Source: CAVQBJ01 sp963710725 (GTDB lineage Bacteria; Actinomycetota; Thermoleophilia; Solirubrobacterales; Solirubrobacteraceae). Taken from it: DNA of 64,000 nt. The DNA lies in the NCBI GenBank assembly GCA_963710725.1, contig CAVQBJ010000007.1:62001-126000 (forward strand). The letters run 5' to 3'. Of the stretch, positions 24,665 through 33,650 are shown piece by piece. Position 1 is the stretch's first letter; every line of letters starts with the position of its first letter. The notes under the pieces are model-generated. The model was not told where the DNA came from. It did not search any database and saw only the letters and a list, made by a program, of their open reading frames with translations. The position numbers were made by a program, and so were the translations under genes.

Positions 24665-26062
24665 ATGAGCAGGTCCGACGCGAACACGGAGTACGACGTC
24701 ATCGTCCTCGGCGGCGGCGCCCCGGGCGAGCACTGCGCCGCCGCGCTGGCCGACGGCGGCCTGCGCGTGGCCATCGTGGAGCGAGATCTGGTCGGGGGCG
24801 AGTGCACGTATTGGGCGTGTATCCCGTCGAAGACACTGCTGCGGCCGGGCGAGGCGGTGCAGGGCGCCCGCGGGGCGGCGGCGACCGCCGAGGTCGACGT
24901 GCAGGCGGCGCTCGACTGGCGTGACTTCATGGTCTCGGACTACTCCGACGCCGGCCAGGAGCGCTGGCTCGCCGACCGGGGCATCGACCTCCTGCGCGGT
25001 GTCGGCCGGCTGGCGGGCACCGGCGCGGTCGAGGTCGACGGCGTGCGCCATACGGCCGAGCATGTCGTCGTGGCGACCGGCTCCGATCCCGTCGTGCCGC
25101 CGATTCCCGGGCTGAGTGAGCTCGACGGCGTCTGGGGCACCCACGAGGCGACCGGCATGAAGGCCGTGCCGAAACGCCTCGTCGTGCTGGGCGGCGGGCC
25201 GGCTGGCGTCGAGCTGGCCCAGGTGGTGCGTCGACTGGGGGGCGAGGTGACACTGGTCGAGGGCGCCGAGCGCGTGCTGGCTCGTGAGCCCGCACCGCTC
25301 GGCGATGCGCTCGGCGAGGTCCTGCGCCGCGACGGCATCGAGCTCCTCCTCGGCGCGCGCGCCACGTCGGCGCGACGCGAGGGCGACGACTACGTCCTCG
25401 CGATCGACGACGGTGGCGAGCGGCGCGGTGACCGGCTTCTCGTGGCCACCGGCCGGCGCCCGCGAGTGAACGGGCTCGGCCTGGAGACGGTCGGCGTGCG
25501 GGCCGACGAACACGGGATACCGGTGGATGACCACCTGCGAGCGGGCGAGCGCGTGTGGGCGATCGGAGATGTCACCGGCGTCTGGCCGCTGACCCATGTC
25601 GGCGAGTACGAGGGCGACATCGTGGCGGCGAACATCCTCGGCGAGCCTCGAGCGGCCCATTACGACGCCGTGCCGCTGGTCGTCTACACCGACCCCCAGG
25701 CCGCGACGGTCGGCGCGGACGAGGCTCCCTTCAGCGCGACGGCCCCGGTCTCCGAGGTTTCCAGAACGGCCACCTACACGCACGCCTACGCGGAGTCGAA
25801 CGGTTTCCTGACCCTGCTGAGCGACGGCGACCGGCTGACCGGAGCGTACGCGCTCGGCCCCGAGGCCGGCGAGTGGCTCCAGCAGGCCACGCTGGCCATA
25901 CGCGCGCGCGTCCCACTCGACGTGCTGCGCGACACGATCCAACCCTTCCCGAGCTTCTCCGAGATCTACGCCGACGCGCTGAAGAGGCTCCGCGGCGAAG
26001 TGGCCGGGGCACCCCGGCCGCTCGGACGGGAGGCGGGACCCGCGGCGAGCCTCTCCACCTGA
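24665..26062 (+). CDS. FAD-dependent pyridine nucleotide-disulfide oxidoreductase (Lpd/MerA-like)
   Basis: 465 residues from ATG 24665. The FAD motif is VIVLGGGAPGEHCAAAL and the redox disulfide is Cys-x4-Cys in GGECTYWACIPSK. An NAD(P) motif (VVLGGGPAGVELAQ), ATG (VVATGSDP) and a second FAD motif (VWAIGDVTG) follow. The C-terminal dimerisation domain lacks the catalytic His of the usual His-Glu pair: the motif reads QPFPSFSE where HxHPTLSE is expected. That variant suggests a transhydrogenase-like or quinone/thiol reductase rather than true dihydrolipoamide dehydrogenase. No PDH/OGDH genes are nearby. Confidence 0.88.
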   Translation: MSRSDANTEYDVIVLGGGAPGEHCAAALADGGLRVAIVERDLVGGECTYWACIPSKTLLRPGEAVQGARGAAATAEVDVQAALDWRDFMVSDYSDAGQERWLADRGIDLLRGVGRLAGTGAVEVDGVRHTAEHVVVATGSDPVVPPIPGLSELDGVWGTHEATGMKAVPKRLVVLGGGPAGVELAQVVRRLGGEVTLVEGAERVLAREPAPLGDALGEVLRRDGIELLLGARATSARREGDDYVLAIDDGGERRGDRLLVATGRRPRVNGLGLETVGVRADEHGIPVDDHLRAGERVWAIGDVTGVWPLTHVGEYEGDIVAANILGEPRAAHYDAVPLVVYTDPQAATVGADEAPFSATAPVSEVSRTATYTHAYAESNGFLTLLSDGDRLTGAYALGPEAGEWLQQATLAIRARVPLDVLRDTIQPFPSFSEIYADALKRLRGEVAGAPRPLGREAGPAASLST

Positions 26063-26102
26063 GGACGAGGACCGTGGCCCTCCCTGGCCGGCGGAGCGAG
26101 AC

Positions 26103-26576
26103 ATGAGCAACCGGCTCCCGATGCCCACCCTGACCCAGGTGTACCGGCTCGAGGCCACTCTCGGGCCACCGCTCGATCTCGGCGATGTCGCCCAGGGCCG
26201 CCGGCGCATCCTGCCGCTCACCGGCGGAACGTTCACCGGCCCCGAGATCCACGGCGCGCTGCTCCCGGGCGCCAGTGCCGACTGGCAGATCGTGCTGCCC
26301 GACGGCACGGCGCTCGGCGACGTCCGCTACACGCTGGAGACCGACCGCGGCGATCTCCTCTACGTCCAATCGCGAGGGGTGCGCCACGGCCGGGCCGAAG
26401 TCCTTGCGCGTCTGGCGCGCGGGGAGGACGTCGACGCCGGCGAGTACACGTTCCGTACGACGACGCAGATCGAGACCGCCGCCCGCGAGCTCGACTGGTT
26501 GAACAAGGGCGTCTTCGTGAGCGTTGCCGCCCGCCAGGCCGCGGGCGTGATCTACGAGACCTACCTCGTCGGATGA
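26103..26576 (+). CDS. DUF3237 (UPF0311) family protein
   Basis: 157 residues, beta-rich, with family hallmarks PLTGGTFTGPEIHGALLPG and ADWQIVLPDGTALGDVRYTLETDRGDLLYVQSRGVRHG. The conserved ending DWLNKGVFVSVAARQAAGVIYETYLV is also present. Function is unknown; members form a lipocalin-like barrel. The next gene starts inside its stop (ATGA, 26573-26576), tying it to the SDR in one operon. Confidence 0.85.
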   Translation: MSNRLPMPTLTQVYRLEATLGPPLDLGDVAQGRRRILPLTGGTFTGPEIHGALLPGASADWQIVLPDGTALGDVRYTLETDRGDLLYVQSRGVRHGRAEVLARLARGEDVDAGEYTFRTTTQIETAARELDWLNKGVFVSVAARQAAGVIYETYLVG

Positions 26577-27298
26577 GCGCGGCGCCCGACCGTCGCGGCG
26601 ACCGCGTCGCCATCGTGACCGGCGCGTCGCGAGGCATCGGCGCCGGCCTGGCCGTCGCGTTCCGCCGTGCCGGGTACGCCGTCGTGGCCACATCGAACTC
26701 GATCGGCGAGCGCGACGAGTCGGACTACCTCGCCGTCGCGGGCGACATCGCACAACCTGAGACCGCCGAGCGCGTCGTCAGCCACGCGCTCGATCGGTTC
26801 GGACGGATCGACAGCCTCATCAACAACGCCGGCGTCTTCATCGGCAAGCCCTTCACCGACTACACCTCCGACGACTACGAGGCGATCACCGCCGTCAACC
26901 TGACCGGGTTCTTCCACATCACCCAGCGCACCATTCCGCAGATGGTCGCTCAGGGAAGCGGCCACGTCGTCAACATCAGCACCAGCCTCGTCGACCACGC
27001 CGACAGCGGGCGACCCGCCGCGCTCGCCTCCCTCACTAAGGGCGGACTGGTCGCCGTGACCCGCTCCCTGGCCATCGAATACGCGGCGCGCGGCGTGCGG
27101 GTGAACGCCGTGTCGCTCGGCGTGATCAAGACCCCTCTCAACGACGCCGCCTCCTATGAGGGCTTGGCCGCCCTCCACCCCCTCGGCCGGGTGGGCGAGA
27201 TCAGCGACGTCGCCGACGGGATCCTGTACCTCGATCGGGCCACGTTCGTCACCGGCGAGATCCTGCACATCGACGGCGGCCAGGCCGCCGGGCTCTGA
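26573..27298 (+). CDS. SDR-fold protein lacking the catalytic tyrosine
   Basis: 241 residues. The cofactor motif TGASRGIGAGLAVAF and NNAG (LINNAGVFIG) are normal, as is the end (EILHIDGGQAAGL). The active-site Ser is present (NISTS), but the YxxxK position reads ASLTK, so Tyr is replaced by Ala while Lys is kept. Either this is a known-type atypical SDR or it does not use ordinary hydride/proton chemistry. It is translationally coupled to the DUF3237 gene. Confidence 0.85.
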   Translation: MSAAPDRRGDRVAIVTGASRGIGAGLAVAFRRAGYAVVATSNSIGERDESDYLAVAGDIAQPETAERVVSHALDRFGRIDSLINNAGVFIGKPFTDYTSDDYEAITAVNLTGFFHITQRTIPQMVAQGSGHVVNISTSLVDHADSGRPAALASLTKGGLVAVTRSLAIEYAARGVRVNAVSLGVIKTPLNDAASYEGLAALHPLGRVGEISDVADGILYLDRATFVTGEILHIDGGQAAGL

Positions 27299-27316
27299 CC
27301 GCGCGCGGCCCGGCTC

Positions 27317-30076
27317 CTACGCGGTGGCGGGCTCCCGCTCTTGGCTCGGCAGCGCCTCGTGCAGGCCCTTGCGCGAGCTTATCCCGAGCTTGGCGAACAC
27401 CTTGCGCAGGTGCCACTCGACGGTGCGGGGGCTGATGTAGAGCTCCGCGCCGATCTCGGGATTCGTCCGCCCTTCGCGAGCGAGTCGCGCGATGTGCTCC
27501 TCCTGAGGGGTAAGCTCGTCGCGCGTGTCCTCGCGCCGCTTGCGCACCTTCTCGCCCGTGGCCAGCAGCTCGCGCCGGGCACGGTCGGCGAAGCCCTCAG
27601 CGCCCATCGAGGCGAACACGTCGTGGCCGGCGCGGAGCTGCTCGCGCGCGTCGACGCGCCGATTCTCGCGGCGCAGCCACTCGCCGTAGCTCAGCCGGGC
27701 CCGAGCGAGGTGGGCCCTCATGCGGCACTGGCCGAGCCACTCGATCGCCTGGCGGTGCAGTTCCTCCGCCGCTGGACCGTCCTCCACGAGCGCACGCGTG
27801 CGCGCCTCGGTGCCCCTGGCCCACGCGGTGCCGCTTGCACCGGTGCGCTCGGACAGGAGATCGACGCCGGCGCGCGCGACCTCGAGGCGCCCGCTTCGCG
27901 CCGCGGCCTCGACCAGCTCGTACAACGCCCAGGATGACGTGGCGATGTCGTCGGCCGCCGTCGCCTTCTGTGCCGCATCCAGCGCCAGCTCGTACTGTCC
28001 GAGCCCGTTGTGGAGGAGCGCAGTCGCGTATTCGGCCGCCGTGATCGCGCATCCCTCGCCGCGAGAACGGGCGTCGCGGGTCATCACCTCGAGCAGCGCC
28101 GAGACTGTCGACGCCTCGCCCCGCCAAGCGGCGATCCGCAGCGGAATGTAGGGAAGGGTCTCGGCTCTCATCCCGAGATCGAGACCCTCGGCCTCCGCCA
28201 GCAGCCGACCCGCGACCGACATGTCCCCCGCCTGAACATGAAGCCCCGCGAGGTAGTCGAGGGCGAACGGCAGCAGGGTCAGCGTTCCCGTCGCCCGTGC
28301 GAGCTCGGCCTGACTGGAGGCGAGCTCGAACCACGCCTCGTCGTCCCACAGGTCCATGGCCGCGAGGTCGTAGGCCACGGACAACCAATCCAACTGCCGC
28401 TCCTCGTCGCGATACGCGCGCAGGGCCCGGCTCAAGGTCGGCGCAGCCGCGACGTACCCGTCGGTCAGGCGGGTGGCCAGGCCGAGCAGGAGCAGCTGCC
28501 TGGCCGGGATCGGCTCCGGTCCGAGGGGCGCCGAGCGAGCCGCGCGGGCGACCTCGGCCACGTCGCTTCCGTTCGCCAGGCGGGCGGCGTAGACCGCGGA
28601 CACCAAGGCCTCGAGATACGTCTCGCGGGCGAGCTCGGAATCGAGTCGCTCGAGCCGCTGCGCCGCGCGCAGCAGCAGCGGCGGTGCGTCGCTGCCCCGT
28701 CGCAGATCGAACGCGATCTGAGCACGCAGCCGCTGTGCCTGCGCCCGCCCGAGCTCATCGAGGGGCCCGGCCTCCGCTGTGGCAAGCAGCGACTCGGCGG
28801 CGGCGAAATCACCCGCAACGTGCTTCGCGCGCGCGGCGGCGAGCCCCCGGGTCGCGCGCTCAGCCAGGCCGGGGGTCAACACCGCCGCTCGCTCCAGGAA
28901 GGCCGCGGCGGCGGCGATGCCCCCGCGGCGTTCCGCACGGCTCGCCCCGTGGATCAGCTCGCTGGCCACCTCCTCGTCCGCGACGGTCGCCGCGTGCGCT
29001 CGATGCCAGGCCCGACGATCCGGATCGGCCTCGGAGTCGGTCGCGGCGGCCAGCGCGCCGTGGGCAGCTCGTCGATCCGCCGCCGCCGCCGCGCGGTACA
29101 CGGCCGATCTGACGAGCGGATGGCGAAACCGCACCCGCGCTCCGATCTCCAGCAACTGCTCCGTCGCCGCCGGCGCCGCGGCATCCCGCTCGATTCCGAG
29201 CGTCTGAGCGGCACGCCACAGCAGCGTCGCGTCCCCAACCGGGTCGGCCGCGGCCAGCAGCAGCAGTCGCTGTGTCGCCCCGGGCAGCGCGCCGACCCGG
29301 CGCACGTAGTGATCCTCGATATGGCTCGGAAGATCGCCGGCGTCGGGAAGTGCGAAGCCGCCGGCGAGCTCCGCCGCGCTCACGCCCCGCGGAAGCTCCA
29401 GCAGCGCCAGCGGATTGCCACGCGTCTCGGCGACGATTCGGTCGCGAACGCGCTCATCGAGGCGACCCGGGATGACCGTCGCCAGCACAGCGCGCGCGTC
29501 CTCCTCGGACAGCCCTCCAAGCGGCAGCTCCGGCAGGCCGATCAATGCAGGCTCGTCGCTCGGCTCACGCACGGCGAACACGATCGCCACCGATTCGGCA
29601 AGCAGGCGTCGCGCGACGAATCCGAGCACCTGACCGGAGACGCCGTCGAGCCACTGCGCGTCATCGACGAGGCAGATCAGTGGCCGCTCGTCAGCGACGT
29701 CGGCCAACAGGCTGAGCGCCGCCAGAGCGACGAGGAAGCGGTCGGGAGCGTCGCCGGACGACAGACCGAACGCGACGCTCAAGGCGCCTTGCTGCGGCTC
29801 GGGAAGCGCGTCGATCCGGCCAAGCATCGGCACGCAGAGCTGATGCAGCCCCGCATATGGCAACTCCATCTCGGACGCGATGCCCGCGATCTGAGCGACT
29901 CGAAAGCCGGAGGCCTGGCGCGCGGCGTAGCGCAGCAGCGACGTCTTACCGACACCCGCCTCACCGCGGATGACCAGCACGCCACTCTGGCCCTGACGCA
30001 CGTTCTCGAGCAGCCGGTCCAGCACCTCGCGCTCGCTGGTCCGGCCCCGGAACGCGTGCAGGCGCTGGGCGGCCAT
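27317..30076 (-). CDS. Large LuxR-family ATPase (LAL-type) transcriptional regulator
   Basis: 919 residues. An N-terminal AAA/STAND module has Walker A GEAGVGKT at residues 38-45 and Walker B LICLVDDAQWLD. A long TPR-like helical region follows, and the C-terminus is a LuxR helix-turn-helix (LTPQEEHIARLAREGRTNPEIGAELY, then SPRTVEWHLRKVFAKLGI). LAL regulators activate nearby or pathway genes on binding a ligand. The 80-bp divergent gap to the SDR at 30157 makes that gene an obvious candidate target. It is convergent with the DUF3237/SDR operon. Confidence 0.95.
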   Translation of the reverse strand: MAAQRLHAFRGRTSEREVLDRLLENVRQGQSGVLVIRGEAGVGKTSLLRYAARQASGFRVAQIAGIASEMELPYAGLHQLCVPMLGRIDALPEPQQGALSVAFGLSSGDAPDRFLVALAALSLLADVADERPLICLVDDAQWLDGVSGQVLGFVARRLLAESVAIVFAVREPSDEPALIGLPELPLGGLSEEDARAVLATVIPGRLDERVRDRIVAETRGNPLALLELPRGVSAAELAGGFALPDAGDLPSHIEDHYVRRVGALPGATQRLLLLAAADPVGDATLLWRAAQTLGIERDAAAPAATEQLLEIGARVRFRHPLVRSAVYRAAAAADRRAAHGALAAATDSEADPDRRAWHRAHAATVADEEVASELIHGASRAERRGGIAAAAAFLERAAVLTPGLAERATRGLAAARAKHVAGDFAAAESLLATAEAGPLDELGRAQAQRLRAQIAFDLRRGSDAPPLLLRAAQRLERLDSELARETYLEALVSAVYAARLANGSDVAEVARAARSAPLGPEPIPARQLLLLGLATRLTDGYVAAAPTLSRALRAYRDEERQLDWLSVAYDLAAMDLWDDEAWFELASSQAELARATGTLTLLPFALDYLAGLHVQAGDMSVAGRLLAEAEGLDLGMRAETLPYIPLRIAAWRGEASTVSALLEVMTRDARSRGEGCAITAAEYATALLHNGLGQYELALDAAQKATAADDIATSSWALYELVEAAARSGRLEVARAGVDLLSERTGASGTAWARGTEARTRALVEDGPAAEELHRQAIEWLGQCRMRAHLARARLSYGEWLRRENRRVDAREQLRAGHDVFASMGAEGFADRARRELLATGEKVRKRREDTRDELTPQEEHIARLAREGRTNPEIGAELYISPRTVEWHLRKVFAKLGISSRKGLHEALPSQEREPATA

Positions 30077-30156
30077 CCGTCTCCACAGCGTAAACCAGGG
30101 ATGCGACCCGTGGGGTCCCCGGTGCGACGACGGGCGAAGCCGGCGAGAGTGAATGC

Positions 30157-30846
30157 GTGGTGAGAACCGCCGCCGACCCGACGTGCACCGGCCGCGTGGT
30201 CATCGTCACCGGGGGCTCGCGCGGCATCGGTCGCGAGGTCACGCGCAAGCTGGCCAGCTTGGGCTATGCCGTCGTCGTCGACTACGCCCGCAATCAGGGC
30301 GCCGCCGACGCCGCCGTCGCGGAGGTCCTGGCCGCGGACGGCACCGCGCTCGCGGTTCGCGCCGACGTGGCCGACGAGCTCGATGTGGCACGGATGTTCA
30401 CGGAGGCGACCGAGGCCTTCGGGGGGGTCGACGTCGTGGTGCACGCGGCCCGCCCGGTGATCCCGCCGTCAGTCGCCGACCGCGCCCTCGACGCGTTCGA
30501 TGCCCTGCAGCGGACGAACGTGCGAGGCACCTTTGTGGTCAACGAGCAGGCCGCCCGCCAGCTCCGCGATGGAGGCGCGATCGTCAACCTCTCCACGTCG
30601 ACCGCCGGTGCGGCGCCACTCCCGACCAACGCCGCCCACGCCGCGAGCGAGGGCGCGGTGGAGGCGATCACGCCAGTGCTCGCCGGCGAGCTCCGCGGCC
30701 GCAACATCACCGTGAACACGGTCGTGCCGCGCCCGGACCGTCCCGGGACGCCGGCGGACATCGCCAACGTCGTCGCCTTCCTCATCGGCGAGGAAGGCCA
30801 CTGGGTCAACGGCCAGGTGATCCGCGCCGACGGCGGGGTGGCCTGA
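30157..30846 (+). CDS. SDR-fold protein with both catalytic Tyr and Lys replaced
   Basis: 229 residues from GTG 30157 (or the next GTG, 30160). The nucleotide motif TGGSRGIGREVTRKL is intact. NNAG has become VHAAR. The Ser region (NLSTST) is present, but the YxxxK site reads HAASE, so Tyr becomes His and Lys becomes Glu. The end (VNGQVIRADGGVA) is normal. It probably still binds NAD(P)H but should not catalyse the usual reaction; a sensor role beside the divergent LuxR ATPase is possible. Confidence 0.85.
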   Translation: MVRTAADPTCTGRVVIVTGGSRGIGREVTRKLASLGYAVVVDYARNQGAADAAVAEVLAADGTALAVRADVADELDVARMFTEATEAFGGVDVVVHAARPVIPPSVADRALDAFDALQRTNVRGTFVVNEQAARQLRDGGAIVNLSTSTAGAAPLPTNAAHAASEGAVEAITPVLAGELRGRNITVNTVVPRPDRPGTPADIANVVAFLIGEEGHWVNGQVIRADGGVA

Positions 30847-30915
30847 CCGAGATCTGGGCAGGCGCCGACCTGCAGACCGCCGACCTGTTCGCGGCCATCG
30901 GTCGCACCGATGCGA

Positions 30916-31482
30916 TCACGCGCCGGCGGTGACGGCCTTGAGCTCGCGCAGCGAGTCTCGGATAAGTCGCGACAGGTCTTGCCCGTCAGCGTCGCTGACC
31001 CAGCGTTCGAACGCGATTCTGAACACGGCGATCCCCGCCTCGGCCGTCAGGCTCGCCGCTGGTTCTGCGACGCCGCGCCGGCGTAACGTGTCGGCGATCG
31101 CCGAGGCGAGCGAGGCGAGCTTGATCAACTCTCGTTCCCGTAGCTCCGCGTTCGCAACGATGATGCTCTGGCGCTGGCGCGCGAGCTCTCGGCGTTCCTG
31201 GAGCACGGCGCCCGCAGCCTCGAGCCCCAGCGCGACCGCATCCATCGGCGCCGCGGAGGCGGGCGCGCCGGAGACGGTGGTCACGAGGAGCTCCTGCAAT
31301 GCGCCCGCGCCGGAGAACAGGACCTCACGCTTGTCGGCGTAGTGCCGGAAGAACGTTCGCTCCGTGACTCCGGCCCGCCTGGCGATCTCCGCCACCGTCG
31401 TCTGTTCGAACCCGCGCTCGCCGTACAGCGCCAGTGCCGCCCGCTCGAGCCTGCCGCGCGCGTCTGGTTCCCATCGCCCCAT
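30916..31482 (-). CDS. TetR-family transcriptional repressor
   Basis: 188 residues from ATG 31482 (MGRWEPDARGRLERAAL). A longer frame to ATG 31515 runs through an operator-like palindrome and is less likely to be used. The helix-turn-helix has AALALYGERGFEQTTVAEIARRAGVTERTFFRHYADKREVLF. The C-terminal ligand domain is divergent. Two matching palindromes (31498-31516 and 31529-31547) in the divergent gap to the epimerase gene are its likely binding sites, giving autoregulation and control of the neighbour. Confidence 0.92.
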   Translation of the reverse strand: MGRWEPDARGRLERAALALYGERGFEQTTVAEIARRAGVTERTFFRHYADKREVLFSGAGALQELLVTTVSGAPASAAPMDAVALGLEAAGAVLQERRELARQRQSIIVANAELRERELIKLASLASAIADTLRRRGVAEPAASLTAEAGIAVFRIAFERWVSDADGQDLSRLIRDSLRELKAVTAGA

Positions 31483-31497
31483 ACGCCGATCGTACTT

Positions 31498-31516
31498 GAT
31501 GACAGCGACTGACATT
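31498..31516. promoter_or_regulatory. TetR operator candidate O1
   Basis: GATGACAG-CGA-CTGACATT: two 8-bp half-sites around a 3-bp spacer, the same layout as O2 with two mismatches. It lies 15 bp upstream of the tetR ATG (31482), so binding would also block tetR transcription. ATGACA (31499-31504) can serve as a -35 for the rightward gene. Confidence 0.65.
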
Positions 31517-31528
31517 GGGTGCTAAGGT

Positions 31529-31547
31529 GATGTCAGTTGCTGACATC
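31529..31547. promoter_or_regulatory. TetR operator candidate O2
   Basis: GATGTCAG-TTG-CTGACATC is a perfect 8+3+8 inverted repeat. Its centre is 31 bp from that of O1, about three helical turns, so two dimers would sit on the same face. TGC-TAAGGT (31520-31528), just before it, is a plausible extended -10 for the epimerase gene. Confidence 0.75.
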
Positions 31548-31603
31548 ACGCCGTCCTCGCGCAGTCCCTGCGATGAGGACGGTCGACCACCTGGAGGTTA
31601 CTC

Positions 31604-32548
31604 ATGCGCGTTTTCGTCACCGGCGCGTCCGGCTGGATCGGCTCCGCCGTCGTTCCCGAGCTCATCGACGCGGGCCATGAGGTCGTCGGGCTTGCTCGCT
31701 CCGACGCCTCGGCCGCTGCGCTCACCGCCGCCGGGGCAGAGGTGCAGCCCGGCACCCTTGACGATCTCGACTGCCTGCGGGATGCGGCGGCCTCGTCGGA
31801 CGGAGTGATCCACCTCGCGTTCAAGCACGAGATGGCGTTCTCGGGGGACTTCCAGGGCGCCGCCGACGCGGATCGCCGCGCCGTCGAGACCGTCGGCGAG
31901 GCGCTTGCCGGGTCCGGCCGCCCGTTCGTCATCGCCTCGGGGACGCTCGGGGTCGCACCGGGACGCGTGGCGACCGAGCGGGACGGACATGACGCCGACC
32001 CGGCCGTGGCGGCGATGGGCGGCGGTCCGTCGACTCGGTGGGCCACCGCCGAGTTCGTGCTCTCGCTCGCCTCCCGCCAGGTTCGCTCGTCAGTCATGCG
32101 ACTCCCCCCGACGAATCACGGCGAAGGCGATAACGGCTTCATGGCGTTCCTGGTCGGCATCGCCCGCGACAAGGGTGTCTCCGGCTACATCGGCGACGGA
32201 GCCAACCGCTGGCCCGCCGTGCACCGGCTCGATTCCGCACGCCTCTTCCGCCTCGCGCTGGAGAAGGCCCCGGCGGGGTCGACGCTGCACGCGGTGGCGG
32301 ACGAGGGTGTGTCGATCCGCGACATCGCGGACGTGATCGGGCGCCATCTCGACCTTCCGGTGGTCGCGATCTCCCCCGAGGACGCAGGCGCGCACTTCGC
32401 CTGGCTGGCCGGTTTCCTCGCCGCCGACAGCCCGGCCTCCGGCGCACTGACCCGCGACCTGATGGCCTGGCAGCCCACCCATCCCGGGCTCATCGCAGAC
32501 CTCGAACAAGGGCACTATTTCCGGCCGGCGCGCCCGGCGGCTGCTTGA
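31604..32548 (+). CDS. NAD-dependent epimerase/dehydratase-family protein
   Basis: 314 residues, with GGAGG 8 bp before ATG 31604. The Rossmann motif is VTGASGWIGSAVVPEL, and the fold is of the atypical/extended SDR type (VIHLAFKHE, VMRLPPTNHGEGDNGF, HRLDSARLFRLALEK). The usual YxxxK is not clear: that position reads RWATAEFVLSL. This subgroup is widespread beside TetR regulators, and its substrates are unknown. It is divergent from tetR with two operators between, so it is probably induced when the TetR ligand appears. Confidence 0.85.
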   Translation: MRVFVTGASGWIGSAVVPELIDAGHEVVGLARSDASAAALTAAGAEVQPGTLDDLDCLRDAAASSDGVIHLAFKHEMAFSGDFQGAADADRRAVETVGEALAGSGRPFVIASGTLGVAPGRVATERDGHDADPAVAAMGGGPSTRWATAEFVLSLASRQVRSSVMRLPPTNHGEGDNGFMAFLVGIARDKGVSGYIGDGANRWPAVHRLDSARLFRLALEKAPAGSTLHAVADEGVSIRDIADVIGRHLDLPVVAISPEDAGAHFAWLAGFLAADSPASGALTRDLMAWQPTHPGLIADLEQGHYFRPARPAAA

Positions 32549-32564
32549 TAGAGGCGGCCGAGTC

Positions 32565-33017
32565 CTAGGGCTGTGTGAAATCGACCGTCGTGGTGCACGC
32601 CGAGCTCGGGGAGCACGTCACATACTCCACGTCTTCGGTGAAGGGGCCGCGGTAGCCCTGCTCCCCGTGGACCTTCACCGGCCGGTAGGGGTAGCCGCAG
32701 TTGTAGAAGCCCATCTGGCCTGTGCAAACCCAGTCGCGGCCGGCGATGCGCACGGCGCCACCATCCCAGCCCGGCCCGAAACCGATTACCTGGGCGTGCG
32801 GGTTGTCGGCCCCCGCGACCACCTTGCGCGCGGCGGCACACGACAGGTGCCACGGGTAGAGCGCGCTCCTGCCGTAGGTGGCCTCCGTATAGCCGCAGCG
32901 CGCGACCTTTAGCGGCGTCGGCGACTCCGCATAGGCGCCGGCCCCGATGAGGGCCACGCCCAGCAGCGTGATCACGATCAGCCTCACCCCGCGCCGACGC
33001 GGCAACGTGACTCTCAC
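32565..33017 (-). CDS. Secreted hypothetical protein with paired cysteines
   Basis: 150 residues from GTG 33017, selected because a strong AAGGAG lies 7 bases upstream; in-frame ATGs at 33035 and 33050 would give longer forms. A signal peptide is evident (RVTLPRRRGVRLIV, then ITLLGVALIGAGAYA). The mature part has about six Cys (ARCGYTEATYG, HLSCAAARKV, WVCTGQ, YNCGYPY, VTCSPSSACTTT), suggesting disulfides. The pattern resembles small exported actinobacterial proteins of unknown role. No homologue is named. Confidence 0.7.
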   Translation of the reverse strand: MRVTLPRRRGVRLIVITLLGVALIGAGAYAESPTPLKVARCGYTEATYGRSALYPWHLSCAAARKVVAGADNPHAQVIGFGPGWDGGAVRIAGRDWVCTGQMGFYNCGYPYRPVKVHGEQGYRGPFTEDVEYVTCSPSSACTTTVDFTQP

Positions 33018-33182
33018 GGGATCTCCTTCTCTCATCGCTGTCTCCACCACCCGTGCGTGCGCTGGTCCCCGGAGTAGGTTCGGCCGGGGCGGTCGCCTTG
33101 GCTGGCGCCGGGCCGCGCCGAGCCTGGGAGCATACTGGTCGTGCGCCCACCAACCCCAGCATCACGATGAGGAGGGGCAGCG

Positions 33183-33644
33183 ATGGATAGACCGGTGTTG
33201 TTCTGCTACGACGGCTCTGAGGGATCGAAGGCCGCGCTTTCGGTTGCCGTCGAGTTGGTCATGCATCCGGCCGATGCCGTGGTACTGGTCGTGTGGACGC
33301 CGGTAGCGCTCCAACTCGCCAGAGGAGGCTCGCTGCTGGTCGCCGTGCCGAATGAAGGCGAGATCGACGAGGAGGAGATCGCCGCCGCGCAGCGCATCGC
33401 CGATGAGGGCGCGGAGGGCGCCAGGACGTACGGCTATAACGCCTCCGCACGCGTCGCGGAGGCGAACGAGTCGGTGGTCAAGACGATCAGTGAGGTCGCT
33501 CGTGAGATCGACGCCGGCCTGATCGTCTGCGGTCAACGCGGACGGGGCGCGCTGGCCAGTGCCGTCCTCGGCAGCGTCTCGCACCAACTCTCCGCACACG
33601 CCGAACGCCCGGTGCTGATCGCGCCCCAGCACCCCGCTCCGTAA
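33183..33644 (+). CDS. Universal stress protein (UspA family)
   Basis: 153 residues, with GGAGGGG before ATG 33183. A single Usp domain: start LFCYDGSEGSKAALSVAVEL and the ATP-binding motif GQRGRGALASAVLGSVSHQL near the C-terminus (G-2x-G-9x-GS pattern intact), so the ATP-binding subtype. By family it helps in stress or dormancy signalling. It ends 6 bp from the convergent MFS gene. Confidence 0.92.
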   Translation: MDRPVLFCYDGSEGSKAALSVAVELVMHPADAVVLVVWTPVALQLARGGSLLVAVPNEGEIDEEEIAAAQRIADEGAEGARTYGYNASARVAEANESVVKTISEVAREIDAGLIVCGQRGRGALASAVLGSVSHQLSAHAERPVLIAPQHPAP

Positions 33645-33650
33645 GCGGAC

